Shown: positions 23,401 to 38,400 of the stretch, in pieces | Numbering within the stretch: the stretch's first letter is position 1 | Layout of the letters: the number at the start of each line of letters is the position of its first letter | Assembly: GCA_035578905.1 (NCBI GenBank) | Contig: JAQJVL010000151.1 | Coordinates: 1,263,001-1,327,000 of the forward strand | From: Stictocephala bisonia | Lineage: Eukaryota > Arthropoda > Insecta > Hemiptera > Membracidae | Reading direction: 5' to 3' | DNA length: 64,000 nucleotides | The notes under the pieces: generated by a model | Told to the model about the DNA's origin: nothing | Seen by the model: the letters and a program-made list of their open reading frames with translations, nothing else | The model's database searches: none | Program-made: the position numbers and the translations under genes

Positions 23401-26400
23401 TAATTCAAGAATATAATCGGTTAATACTGCTAAGATTCATAGGGATTGTATGTGCTTGTAATATTACAAAAATATATGACCATTAATTCAATTATATTTA
23501 TAAGAATTTGTTTTATAATTTGATGCATGTATGTACATTAATGTAATGATATTTTTTATATTTATGTATTAGTATTGGTAACGCCTTGTGCATCCTAAAG
23601 ATCGTTTCAATGTAATTTAAACATATTAAAAATTACAAAATACATAATGATACAGTAATTAAGATCAGTAATAAAAGTATTTGGACAAATTCAATGGTCA
23701 CTATAGTAACGGGCCCTGTGCTGGCCATGAAATTAAAAATAATAAAGCAACGAATACCTATACTCTCAGAAATATTTCATCTACCACGCCAGGAGGAATG
23801 GTGATTGGCAAATCGGTTTAATGTGATTTACCAATTAGGTATTCTCAATGTTGTTAGTAAAATTAAATCACACTACATTTTTTTAGTAGGTAAGTCGGTA
23901 CAATTCCGTTTTCACAACTGATACGCCTACGTTGCAGTAACTGTTTCGATTTGGCAAACGAAAGCAATTGTTTACCACTATAAAAAATAAAGCAGGTGAT
24001 GAGTGAATTTTCGTTGAATTTTGGTATTTGAAATTTAATTGTCTACAGAGAGCAAAACAAACTAATAATACCTATTAATCATAAAATATCACCTTTAACA
24101 ACGCATTATCAAGGTATCTATTTGTTACCAAGCACATATTTTTAAAAATGTTCTGCCTGGCTTGTCTATTGTTAATTCCATTATATTTTTCTTAGTATGT
24201 TCAGTCCTAGGTGTTGGAAAAAATAAATGAAACGGCAGTAGTATCTTATAAGTAAACTGTTATTCAACAAACCATTCCTTTACAATACAATTAGCATAAT
24301 AAAAACAGGAATGGAGATTCGGGCGTACAGTAAAAAAAATCTTACATCAATTTCATTCTACACAATAGTTAAAAAGGTAATCACGTACTTGTATTTTGAT
24401 ATATTCTTTTACAGGTGGCGGGGGTGGTAGGTCGAGCAGATGTCCTCGCTTGTCTCCTCTTCCTTCTCTCTATCCTTATTTACCATGAGTAAGTACGTAC
24501 TACTAAGTGTGTTAAGGACATCTTTACACTTAATTTACAATATCACTGATATTCAACCCCAGTTCTCGAAAATGGTAGGTTCAAGAATAAACATGAACGT
24601 AGTAAACATTTTCTTAGAACACAAGCCGATTGTGCTCATACAACTTGTATACATTTGAGGTAATGTTACAATTATAAATGTATTGTTGTGTTGTGTTTTC
24701 ATAATTCATATTGAATTTATGAGTCGATTTTGTTTAACACTTTTTGTTAGAGTGTTATCTTCCTGATACGATGGTTATTTATCAGCTATTTGTTAGCAGC
24801 ACTGCAGAGTTTTTGGAAAATTTTAAAGTTATATTTAGTTACTGGCTAGTTACAACAAACTTTTAATTGAGCTACTAAGTTTTAATTGGTTATGTTTTAA
24901 ACAAAATAAAAGAAGGGTTAAAAGATATTTAGAAGTTAATAACTAGATATTGTGTAACTGCAATGAAATGATTGCAGTTATACAATATTCACAATATTCA
25001 ATTAAATTTCAAATACAGTAATTCACTAATGTACAGTAAACATTTGTAAATATAAGCCTTAAATTTAATTTTTATATTTAGTTGTTTTTAAATAAAAGGC
25101 TCTCTTTTGTTTTCAAGTTTTGATCTTATCTTATTCTGGGTTTTAAGATATGAGATATGAAGCATGTTATTAAAGTTTTAAGGCAAAAAAATATCATCCA
25201 ATACATCAATTAACTTTACAGAAACAGTGATAAGAATGAATTTAGTAATTTATATATTTTAAATAGGACAACATTGATAATACTAAAACATTTAAGTAAT
25301 TTTTTACAGTGAAGGGTGGCGCCTTCCAAAGGGAGGCCGTGTTATCAGTAGCTGCGCACTTGCTGCTCTCTCCATGTTAGCCAAGGAGACTGGCCTCACC
25401 GTGCTCTTGGTCAACATCCTCTATGACCTCTATAGGTCTTGGCCTTACGTCAAAAGGTAACTTCCAACTGCTTGACAATATTTAATTATATCTTATTTTG
25501 TAAGCTTAAGCGGCCAGTGTCATTACTAATAACTAAAGCTTCCGGTAATGACCGCGTCAAGGTGTTAGTTACAGTATTTACATCACCAAACGTTTCGCCC
25601 ATACTGTGATGTAGCATCCTCAGTGGTATCTCTGAGACTGATTTCCATGAGGCGCCAAGAACATATTAGGTATGCAAGAAATGAAGATATCTTGAAATCA
25701 GCGGTTTCAGAGCATTGCACAAATACGAAACCTAACATTTTATTCAGTAAAACCAAGGTTCTTGCTAATATCCAATACTATACAGATTAAAACAAGATGG
25801 ACGCAAATAATCACTTGATTGGTGGAAGGGGCGCCATGTTAGTTCAGAGCGTGTCACATGGTTGGTACTTCCCCCTCCCCTGCTAACTGGTTTGACGAGT
25901 CCTGACCAATAGTCTGGAGGTTGTATTATAACTTCAGTCTCAGAGATACCTCTGAGGATGCCAAATGACAGCATGTGCGAAACGTTTGGTGTTGTAAATA
26001 CTGTAAATAACATCTTGACGCGGTCGTTACCGGAAGCTATAGTTATTAGAATTATTTAATTCTATTATTTTTGCAATGTTTTTAATCAGTTATCTACATA
26101 TGTAATTTAGATTTAACTAAGTTAAAATCAATCAAATTGTAGTTGTAAATTGGTAATATTATATAAATGTAACCATACAATCGGTGGAATTTTTTAATTA
26201 GAAAGGCCCAATCAGGATGGGAAATAATGAGTATCATATTTCAAGAAAAAATAATTAAACTGTTTATAGTACAAGATCTGGTGTGATGTTTAAACACGAA
26301 AAAGTACAGAAATAAACTATAAATTCATCTTACACTCCAAAAATGAGAACTGGTGTAGTTTAATGGGTTTTAAACTACCTTTCAGACAGTCTTGTAAACC

Positions 26401-29400
26401 AATGTTTTAAACTACCTTTCAGACAGTCTTATAAACCAATGTTCAAAGATTAAAATATATTAACTTTTCCGTCTATTTATATTCTTCATTGCATTACATT
26501 TGTCAGAAAAATCCCGAACTTTTTGGTGTTTCTTCTAACCGGTATGACCTCCGTAACCGACAAAAACAAAACCTTCCCATTCCTCGCCATAAAACAGGTT
26601 TTTTTGAAAGCCATTTAAGGAGCAATGTAATTAGGCTCTACAACTCACTGCCTGATGCTGTCAAAGCGGAAAATGATGCAACGAAGTTTGGCAGAATGAC
26701 CAAGAGAATGCTGTTGTCTCGTTGCCATTACAGCGTGAGGGAGTATATGAACTTTGTATCAGTGTAAATATTGTAAATAGTTATAGAATGTTGCCACCTG
26801 TATATTATTAATTTTCAATCTTCGGATATGTTTAGTTTACGTTAGTAATAGTATGACTCTATTATGCAATTTTGTAATTGTTAAAATAAAGGATATTTGA
26901 GTTTGAGTTTAAAGTGTTATATGGTTTGAAATAAGTACTTAAGTATACATAATTGGTTCTCAACCAAATTAGGATTTTTGTGAAGTAGGACCACATAATC
27001 ACGTACAATAAATTTAAAAACAACTAAGAATATGAAAGGAAATGCAATATCTGAGCACAAATCAAAGTAAGATACGTAATGACACTTTACATGTCATTAT
27101 AACACAATTTAGTTAGATAGGCGATTGAAATAAGTACGCAATGGTTATTGATACATTCTACTTTTATCAAAAAAACACAAAAATTATCAAGACTCACATT
27201 CTGCTCATTGCTGATATCCAAGGTTGGCACATATACATCTAACTTTAAGACTTATATTATACTTAAACTTAATTTGCTTATGAACTTATAAATGAATACG
27301 TTTTCAGTAATTTAAGTAATTTTGTATAATACAGCGAACTATACAAAATTATGGCCGTTTGGTTATGGCCCCTGAGAGATTAAGCAACCCTCCACCAACG
27401 CAGACACTCAGCGGCAGGACAGCCCTTGTCAACCTTTTTCGGCCGTCTGTCATAAATAATTTGCAACTAGGGCGTCTAATACAAAATTGTAATATTTGTA
27501 CTATCTACGTTTTTTTTTAACAAATGTTTTTGTGATCTACGTAAAATTATGATTAAAACAAGTCCAAATTTTAAATAACTAGAACATTTTTAAGTATAAA
27601 ATTTAAATACTGTATCTATTTTGTTAATACCAACATATTATTTAATCATTTGAATACGGTATGTATGCTTTACAATATCATGTTTGGTATCATTTTTCTC
27701 AGATGTTCATGTAGATTACAAAAATAACATCAAGAGAGAAAAATGGAATGTTAAAAAAATTGCAATCTTGTAATAGAATTATAGTGTGTGATTTATGGCA
27801 GAGACGGGGCGAGATCGTTTGCCGCTCCTGAGAGTGTGTGAGGTAGTAAAGGGCTACCTAATCCTTCAGGGGCCATAGCTCGCCGGCCAGACTTTAGCCT
27901 CCAAACTATGGGGTCATTATTTTCAATATGGTTAGCTTGATGTAAAAATAGGGCAGAAGTAAACTATTTAGTGAAGAGTAAACTTTTTTAATGTATTTGT
28001 ATTATTTAGAAGTGAATGAGATTATTATGTATCGGCGAAATTTCTTATTGTTTTTAAATTAATCAATCACACTTCATCTACGGTATAACATGTCCTATCA
28101 ACAGGTACTTCCTGGCAATATTCAGAAAAATGAAACAAGTTAATGAGGCAAGCCATTTGGAAAAAGTTGACAAGGTAATAGTGTATCACAAAAACTGATT
28201 AGACATGTTTTGAGGTTAGAATCACTTGGCACTCAACATTTTTCAAAACTGTTACACTGCAGACGTTTTTCATGCATCGTTCATGTTTCATAAAATGCTC
28301 ATTTTGCAACTAGCATTATAAGGAAAATATAGTATTATGGATGGTGGGGTAGAAGCTATGTTTCAAGACATACTTTAAATTAGTTGCAATAACTTGTCTA
28401 TTTTATACTATATTGAATACTATTAGAAATAAGGAAATTATACATTTATTGCAAATAAAAATATCTTTTCAATAACCTTTGTATGATAAAATATCAATTT
28501 ATTGGAAATAATTTCTTTACAAGTGGAACAGAAATGTACTGATCTGACAATCTTCTTATAAGTGAAAAATTATTTTTAATGCTGGGGACAATCTCCTTAT
28601 GAGTGAAATATAAGTTTATTGCCGAGGACAATCTCCTTATGAGTGAAATGTAAGTTTATTGCTGGGAACAATCTATTTATGATTAAAATGTAAGTTATTG
28701 CTGGGAATCTATAATACGGTAATCTCCTTATGAGTGAAAAATAAATTTATTGTTAGGGACAATCTACTTATGAGTGAAATGTAAGTTTATTGCTGTGGAC
28801 AATCTCTTTATGATTGAAATGTAAGTTATTGCTGGGAATCTATAACAATCTCCTTATGAGTGAAAAATAAATTTATTGTTAGGGAAAATCTACTTATGAG
28901 TGAAATGTAAGTTTATTGCTGTGGACAGTCTCTTTATGATTGAAATGTAAGTTATTGCTGGGAATCTATAATAATTTCCTTATGAGTGAAAAATAAATGT
29001 ATTGTTAGGGAAAATCTACTTATGAGTGAAATGTAAGTTTATTGCTGTGGACAATCTCCTTATGAGTGAAATGTAAGTTATTGCTGGGGACAATCTCCTT
29101 ATGAGTGAAATGTAAGTTTATTGCTGTGGACAATCTCCTTATGAGTGAAATGTAAGTTTATTGCTGGGAACAATCTCCTTATGAGTGAAATGTAAGTTAT
29201 TGCTGGGAATCTATAATAATCTACTTATGAGTGAAATGTAAGTTTATTGCTGTGGACAATCTCCTTATGAGTGAAATGTAAGTTTATTGCTGTGGACAAT
29301 CTCCTTATGAGTGAAATGTAAGTTATTGCTGGGAATCTATAATAATCTACTTATGAGTGAAATGTAAGTTTATTGCTGTGGACAATCTCCTTAAGAGTGA

Positions 29401-32400
29401 AATGTAAGTTATTGCTGGGAATCTATAATAATCTACTTATGAGTGAAATGTAAGTTTATTGCTGTGGACAATCTCCTTATGAGTGAAATGTAAGTTATTG
29501 CTGGGAATCTATAATAATCTCCTTATGAGTGAAATGTAAGTTATTGCTGGGAATCTATAATAATCTACTTATGAGTGAAATGTAAGTTTATTGCTGTGGA
29601 CAATCTCCTTATGAGTGAAATGTAAGTTTACTGCTGTGGACAATCTCCTTATGAGTGAAATGTAAGTTATTGCTGGGGACAATCTCCTTATGAGTGAAAT
29701 GTAAGTTATTGCTGGGAATCTATAATACGGTAATCTCCTTATGAGTGAAAAATAAATTTATTGTTAGGGAAAATCTACTTATGAGTGAAATGTAAGTTTA
29801 TTGCTGTGGACAATCTCTTTATGATTGAAATGTAAGTTATTGCTGGGAATCTATAATAATCTCCTTATGAGTGAACAATAAATTTATCCTTATGAGTGAA
29901 ATGTAAGTTTATTGCTGTGGACAATCTCCTTATGAGTGAAATGTAAGTTATTGCTGGGGACAATCTCCTTATGAGTGAAATGTAAGTTATTGCCGAGGAC
30001 AATCTCCTTATGAGTGAAATGTAAGTATTGCTGTCTACAATCTCCTTATGAGTGAAATGTAAGTTTATTGCTGTGGACAATCTCCTTATGAGTGAAATGT
30101 AAGTTATTGCTGGGGACAATCTCCTTATGAGTAAAATGTAAGTTATTGCCGAGGACAATCTCCTTATGAGTGAAATGTAGTTTATTGCTGTGGATAATCT
30201 CCTTATGAGTGAAATGTAAGTTATTGCTAGGGACAATCTCCTTATGAGTGAAAATAAATTTATTATTAGGGACAATCTACTTATATTTGCTTAGGCAAAT
30301 TATTAAGTAAATGTTAAAAAAACTACAGGGAATTATATTACACAAAATGGGAATGAATTTGTTAAGGGTACTTATGCAATTTTAAACTACACACTAAGTA
30401 ATTTAATATTTTCTGCCATTTAATAATAACGATGTAATTTTTTGTCTTAGGGTGGTTTGTGAGGGGCGATGGAATGAGGAGTGCCTTCACTTTGCTCGCA
30501 GGACAGCCAAAGTCCTCATGGCGGTAAGTTAGGCTTACATCAAGACTATAAAGTTTGTTAGTCCCGTAAAAACACGTTAACTTAATTTTAATATAGTGAT
30601 ATCTTTTGTATTGGCATATTGGCCCTCCTCAAACTCACAACCTTGCACCAAATACGCAAATTTCTTGTATATAACAATGTATACTACTTATTTGTACATC
30701 CAATAATTCCATTTAATTTGTTAGTTAATCTACTAGATTCAAACAACTACTTCACCACATCCACTCACTCATAATCGGTTATCAAATACTCCAAAATTAA
30801 CAACTTTTGTACCACCCAATATCCAGAGGCATCCAATCTAACTTGCTTCAATAGCTTTAAGTGAGTCCAATAAACCTTTATGTTGAAACTTTTACCAAAG
30901 TTTCCTCTCCAAGTAATTGTTTGAAGACCAGAACATCAAGATAATTACATCAATTTTAAGTACATCAATAAAATAATATTAATACATTTAATTTTATAAC
31001 TTAATTACAGTTACGAAAAATAGTGTTACTATTTAACTCAATATTACTGTACTTATAAGGGTGGGCTAGTACCACTATAAGTGTATAGAAGGGCGGATGG
31101 GTCAATACCACTATATGTTTATGGGAGGGTAGGTGGGTCAATACAAATGTACTTGTGTGGCAGGAACAATTCTTCGCTAAACTGAAGAATTGTTCACCAG
31201 TTTCAGCGAATTAAACGAGTACACAACTAATTTATTTGTCTTCAGGGTGCTTTAAATGTGTGTTTTATATTCAACACGAATACAAACAAGGGATTGAATA
31301 TAAAACTAAAAGTATTGTTCATGTTTAGTAATAAGTTGTGTAACATGTTTAATTACGATGCAGTTCCCTTCGAAACATGAACCCCGATTGGATATATTAA
31401 AATAAAGAATAATAGTTAACATCATTTAAATATATTTTCAGACAAGTATGCTGTTGGCATTTCGCCTCGCTATGCTGCAGGGATCACTACCAAGGTTTTC
31501 CAGTCAGGACAACCCGGCGGCTTTCCATCCTTGTCCTCATATCAGGTGACTATACTAATGTTCAGTGTTACTTAATCCGATAGTCCCAAACGACTATTTT
31601 ATGGAGTTAACACAAACTAAAGGCCTTTATTATTTGACAGAAAAAATAACGTAACAAGATGAATTCATAAAAAGATGTCGAGGAAATAGCAGTATTATAT
31701 CGTTCAAATGATCTAGAACATTTGCATTTTTGTTTCTTTAAAATAATGATGACAGTATGTGACTAGACTTGTTTTACTTACCCAATTATTCGTGTATGAT
31801 CAAAATGACTTGGCTGATTAGTGAAAGACCATTAATAATCTCAAATAGAGGAGGCGAGTTGCAATGGATGATTTGATAATAACATCATGCATAAGAAATT
31901 ATTAAATTTAATACAAATACTATTACAGATTTCACTATAAAAATTCGATAGTGAACACTACAAACGAATTTTTTGTACAGTACTATTATTGAAACTTTAG
32001 CATCATCTGGCCCTAAAGAAATCGTAAGGAGTTCATATCTAGTTGCAGTCTTCCTACGATTGCAGTCATTTTGGAGGAGTTGATTTGAGATGAATTCTTT
32101 CTACGAGTATTCTAGAAGACGTGTAATGAAGTATTCGCCGATAAGACTAAAGAAGAGCAAAAAATATTGTCAGGAGAGTGGTTACAGATATATACCACAT
32201 ATACCAGAAATATACCAACTTCAACCTTAATACTGAATTTATTTAATTATTAAAATAAATTGGTTTAAATAAGATATGTTTTAATTTAATATGCAATCAT
32301 TCGATATATTTAAAGTATAAATAATGAATAAACTAGAATTATCATTAATTATAACCATCAAAGTGCCACTTCATAAAAATGTGTATTTTTTTAACTATTG

Positions 32401-35400
32401 TAATATAATTGCTAAGTGATCAATGTTGTATAAAAAGTACTTCCTGATTGGGGGAAGGGGATGAAAAAGTGAACAAACACGCTTATAAATAAATATAAAA
32501 TCAAGTAAAAAACTAATTTAATTTACCACCTTCTTTGTACATAAATTTCAAACATGAATTATTCAAATACAACTGGAACATTATTAATTTGGTTGTTTAT
32601 AAAAATTTCTTTTCTATCTAAAAAAATCTACATGAAAGTTCCAACTTTTGGTAAAATAAATAAGCACCCCAGAGTTAAACTGTTTTGGGGTTGCTATTAC
32701 ATAAATAAACTAAAACTAAAGGTAATGAGCTGACTAAAATTCAAATTCAATATTAATAAGACAAAAAATATATAACAATGTTTTCTACATTTTTGAACGA
32801 ATATTGGAAAAATTTAGTAAATGCATTTTTTTACTGCTATTCATTAGGAAAATGGATTTAATAAACGAGTTAATTATACACAAACTAAGTCAATAGGATT
32901 TCAATTTTGTGGCAAGACACAAGCCATTGTTTAACCATATTTTAAAATGTTGCCCTAGAATTGGTGTTTTTTTTTTTTTATTTCCGCGGGTAGTACATTA
33001 AACATTCTAGGAGCATTGAAAGAAAAACACTTCCGGAACAATGTCAGGTTTTTGTTTTGGTTCAGTAATAACTCTAGGGTTTCTAAGACTTATACAATTA
33101 TATTCTGTATTAACTTTATTTTATGCATTTTTATATTTAACAATAAGTTGATTTTTTTAAAGCTTATAAACATAAAGCACTCTCACTGGTAGAATATTTA
33201 GTTGTTTAAAAAGTGGTTCAGTATGTTCAAATCTATTTCTATACATAATTCCTTTGACAATTCTTTTTATTTAAAATTACAATTGGTCTCAATTTAGTTA
33301 TATATGTGCCTCCCCATCAAGTGAGTCCATATGGTATTTGAGATTCTTCGGTTGCAAAATAAACCATTCTCATTATTTTCAAGTTACAAACATTTCTTAA
33401 AAGATACATTTTCCTTGTAGTATTCAGCAATTATTTTCTTAGGTCATCTATATGAAATTTCCAATTCAATTAACTATCTATACTATGCCTAAATATTTAC
33501 AAAGATTAACTTCATTTACTTCAAGACATTGTTAATTTAAATTTAAATTGCAGTTAATTGGTATTTTAATATCTTTTCGTTTTTGTAATATCCTCTTAAA
33601 TTAAAAATCATGTTTTTTACTTTTTTCACTTAATGTTAAGAAATGTTTATTCATACAATATCGTATTACCTTAATATCTGATTGCATTTTAATTAATAAT
33701 TATTCATTAATTTTGTGTCAGCAAAGAATGTAAGACCTGTATCCACAAAAGCCATCAATGTACATTGAAAAACTTCCTTCCATAGATCATTCGTGTAAAT
33801 TAAGAACAAGATTGGGCCCAACACTTAACCTTGAGGTACTCCATATTCTAGTTCACCAAGATCACATTCTTCATTATCTATTTTTATATATTGATCTCTT
33901 TTATTTAAGTAACTTTTAAATCAAGTATGTGCGGTTGCTCTAATTCCTGCATTCTATAGTTTCCTTAATAATATGTTGTGATCCACAGTGTCGAAAGCCT
34001 TGATTATGTCTATGAATATTGCTGAACAGTTCTTCTTACAGTTCAAATAATTGTAAATAGTTTTTGGAAAGAGATGAGTGCCTGCTCTGTTGACTTATTG
34101 TTTTGAAAACCGAATTGGTTATTGCTGAAAACTCACTGTATTCCAACAATTTCATAAGTATATTTTTCATCATTTTTCTAGTATTTTTAATAATACAGAT
34201 AATACAGATATAGGTCTGTATTACTTATTGAACCTTCTATTTTAAATAGAGGAATAACCACAGCAGACTTCAAACAATTTGGAAATATTCCTGAACTCTA
34301 ACAAATTAAAAAGGTTCCCAAGAATGGTTTAACAATTGTCACACGAAATTTCTTTTACTATTTATGTACTAACATTATAATATCCTGGTAGTACCGGTAA
34401 TCACCACAGGTAGTGCACGTTACCAACTTGGGTAGCATTCTTAATAACCACATAATTACAAGTGATCAACTTGGGCAGCACTTGTAATCACCACAGGTAT
34501 TACAAGTGATCAACTTGGGTAGCACCCGTAATCACCACAGGCATTACAAGTAATCAACTTGGGCAGCACCCGTAATCACCACAGGTATTATAAGTGATAA
34601 ACTTGGACAGCACCCGTAATCACCACAGGTATACAAGATATCCACTTGGGTAAAACCGGTAATCACCACAGGTATTACAAGTGATCAACTTGGGTAGTAC
34701 CGGTAAACACCACAGGTATTACAAGTGATCAACTTGGGTAGTACCGGTAATCACCACAGGTATTACAAGTGATCAACCTGGGTATTACCGGTAAACACCA
34801 CAGGTATTACAAGTGATCAACTTGGGTAGAACCGGTAAACACTACAGGTATTACAAGTGATCAACTTGGGTAGAACCGGTAAACACCACAGGTATTACAA
34901 GTGATCAACTTGGGTAGTACCGGTAATCACCACAGGTATTACAAGTGATCAACTTGGGTATTACCGGTAAACACCACAGGTATTACAAGTGATCAACTTG
35001 GGTAGAACCGGTAAACACCACAGGTATTACAAGTGATCAACTTGGGTAGTACCGGTAATCACCACAGGTATTACAAGTGATCAACTTGGGTAGTACCGGT
35101 AATCACCACAGGTATTACAAGTGATCAACTTGGGTAGTACCGGTAATCACCACAGGTATTACAAGTGATCAACTTGAGTAGTACCGGTAAACACCACAGG
35201 TATTACAAGTTATCAACTTGAGTAGAACCGGTAAACACCACAGGTATTACAAGTGATCAACTTGGGTAGTACCGGTAATCACCACAGGTATTACAAGTTA
35301 TCAACTTGAGTAGTACTGGTAAACACCACAGGTATTACAAGTGATCAACTTGGGTAGTACCGGTAAACACCACAGGTAATACAAGTTATCAACTTGAGTA

Positions 35401-38400
35401 GAACCGGTAATCACCACAGGTATTACAAGTGATCAACTTGAGTAGTACCGGTAAACACCACAGGTATTACAAGTTATCAACTTGAGTAGAACCGGTAAAC
35501 ACCACAGGTATTACAAGTTATCAACTTGGGTAGTACCGGTAAACACCACAGGTATTACAAGTTATCAACTTGAGTAGAACCGGTAATCACCACAGGTATT
35601 ACAAGTTATCAACTTGAGTAGAACCGGTAATCACCACAGGTATTACAAGTGATCAACTTGGGTAGTACCGGTAAACACCACACGTATTACAAGTTATCAA
35701 CTTGAGTAGAACCGGTAAACACCACAGGTATTACAAGTGATCAACTTGGGTAGTACCGGTAAACACCACAGGTATTACAAGTTATCAACTTGGGTAGTAC
35801 CGGTAAACACCACAGGTATTACAAGTGATCAACTTGGGTAGTACCGGTAAACACCACAGGTATTACAAGTGATCAACTTGGGTAGTACCGGTAAACACCA
35901 CAGGTATTACAAGTGATCAACTTGGGTAGTACCGGTAAACACCACAGGTATTACAAGTTATCAACTTGAGTAGAACCATAATCACCACAGGTATTACAAG
36001 TGATCAACTTGGGTAGTACCGGTAAACACCACAGGTATTACAAGTTATCAACTTGAGTAGAACCGGTAAACACCACAGGTATTACAAGTGATCAACTTGG
36101 GTAGTACCGGTAAACACCACAGGTATTACAAGTTATCAACTTGAGTAGAACCGGTAAACACCACAGGTATTACAAGTGATCAACTTGGGTAGTACCAGTA
36201 ATCACCACAGGTATTACAAGTGATCAACTTGGGTAGTACCAGTAATCACCACAGGTATTACAAGTGATCAACTTGGGTAGCACCCGTAATCACCACAGGT
36301 ATTACAAGTGATCAACTTGGGCAGCACCCGTAATCACCACAGGTATTATAAGTGATCAACTTGGGCAGGACCCGTAATCACCACAGGTATTACAAGTGAT
36401 CAACTTGGGTAGTACCGGTAAACACCACAGGTATTACAAGTTATCAACTTGAGTAGAACCGGTAAACACCACAGGTATTACAAGTGATCAACTTGGGTAG
36501 TACCGGTAAACACCACAGGTATTACAAGTTATCAACTTGAGTAGAACCGGTAAACACCACAGGTATTACAAGTGATCAACTTGGGTAGTACCAGTAATCA
36601 CCACAAGTATTACAAGTGATCAACTTGGGTAGCACCCGTAATCACCACAGGTATTATAAGTGATCAACTTGGGCAGCACCCGTAATCACCACAGGTATTA
36701 CAAGTGATCAACTTGGGTAGTACCGGTGATCACCACAGGTATTACAAGTGATCAACTTGGGTAGTACCGGTGAATACCACAGGTATTACAAGTGATCAAC
36801 TTGGGCAGCACCCGTAATCACCACAGGTATTACAAGTGATCAACTTGGGCAGCACCCGTAATCACCACAGGTATTACAAGTGATCAACTTGGGTAGTATT
36901 GGTAATCACCACAGGTATTACAAGTGATCAACTTGGGCAGCATCCGTAATCAGCACAGGTATTACAAGTGATCAACTTGGGTAGTACCGGTAATCACCAC
37001 AGGTATTACAAGTGATCAACTTGGGTAGTACCGGTAATCAGCACAGGTATTACAAGTGATCAACTTGGGTAGTACCGGTAATCACCACAGGTATTACAAG
37101 TGATCAACTTGGGTAGTACCGGTAATCAGCACAGGTATTACAAGTGATCAACTTGGGTAGTACCGGTAATCAGCACAGGTATTACAAGTGATCAACTTGG
37201 GTAGTACCGGTAATCAGCACAGGTATTACAAGTGATCAACTTGGGTAGTACCGGTAATCAGCACAGGTATTACAAGTGATCAACTTGGGTAGTACCGGTA
37301 ATCAGCACAGGTATTACAAGTGATCAACTTGGGTAGTACCGGTAATCAGCACAGGTATTACAAGTGATCAACTTGGGTAGTACCGGTAATCAGCACAGGT
37401 ATTACAAGTGATCAACTTGGGTAGTACCGGTAATCAACACAGGTATTACAAGTGATCAACTTGGGTAGTACCGGTAATCACCACAGGTATTACAAGTGAT
37501 CAACTTGAGTAGTACCGGTAAACACCACAGGTATTACAAGTTATCAACTTGAGTAGAACCGGTAAACACCACAGGTATTACAAGTGATCAACTTGGGCAG
37601 CACCCGTAATCACCACAGGTTTTACAAGTGATCGACTTGGATAGCACCCGTCATCACCACAGATATTAAAAGTGATCAACTTGGGTAGTACCGGTAATCA
37701 CCACAGGTATTACAAGTTATCAACTTGGGCAGCACCCGTAATCACCACAGGTATTATAAGTGATCAACTTGGGCAGCACCCGTAATCACCACAGGTATTA
37801 CAAGTGATCAACTTGGGTAGTACCGGTAAACACCACAGGTATTACAAGTTATCAACTTGAGTAGAACCGGTAAACACCACAGGTATTACAAGTGATCAAC
37901 TTGGGTAGTACCGGTAAACACCACAGGTATTACAAGTTATCAACTTGAGTAGAACCGGTAAACACCACAGGTATTACAAGTGATCAACTTGGGTAGTACC
38001 AGTAATCACCACAAGTATTACAAGTGATCAACTTGGGTAGCACCCGTAATCACCACAGGTATTATAAGTGATCAACTTGGGCAGCACCCGTAATCACCAC
38101 AGGTATTACAAGTGATCAACTTGGGTAGTACCGGTAATCACCACAGGTATTACAAGTGATCAACTTGGGTAGTACCGGTGAACACCACAGGTATTACAAG
38201 TGATCAACTTGGGCAGCACCCGTAATCACCACAGGTATTACAAGTGATCAACTTGGGCAGCACCCGGTAATCACCACAGGTATTACAAGTGATCAACTTG
38301 GGTAGTACCGGTAATCACCACAGGTATTACAAGTGATCAACTTGGGTAGTACCGGTAATCACCACAGGTATTACAAGTGATCAACTTGAGTAGTACTGGT

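Noticed and set aside
29865..30275. 136-codon repetitive protein on the minus strand
   Set aside because: It is produced by the 40-bp array. Units of 39 bp and variable length sit nearby, and there is no promoter or splice context.
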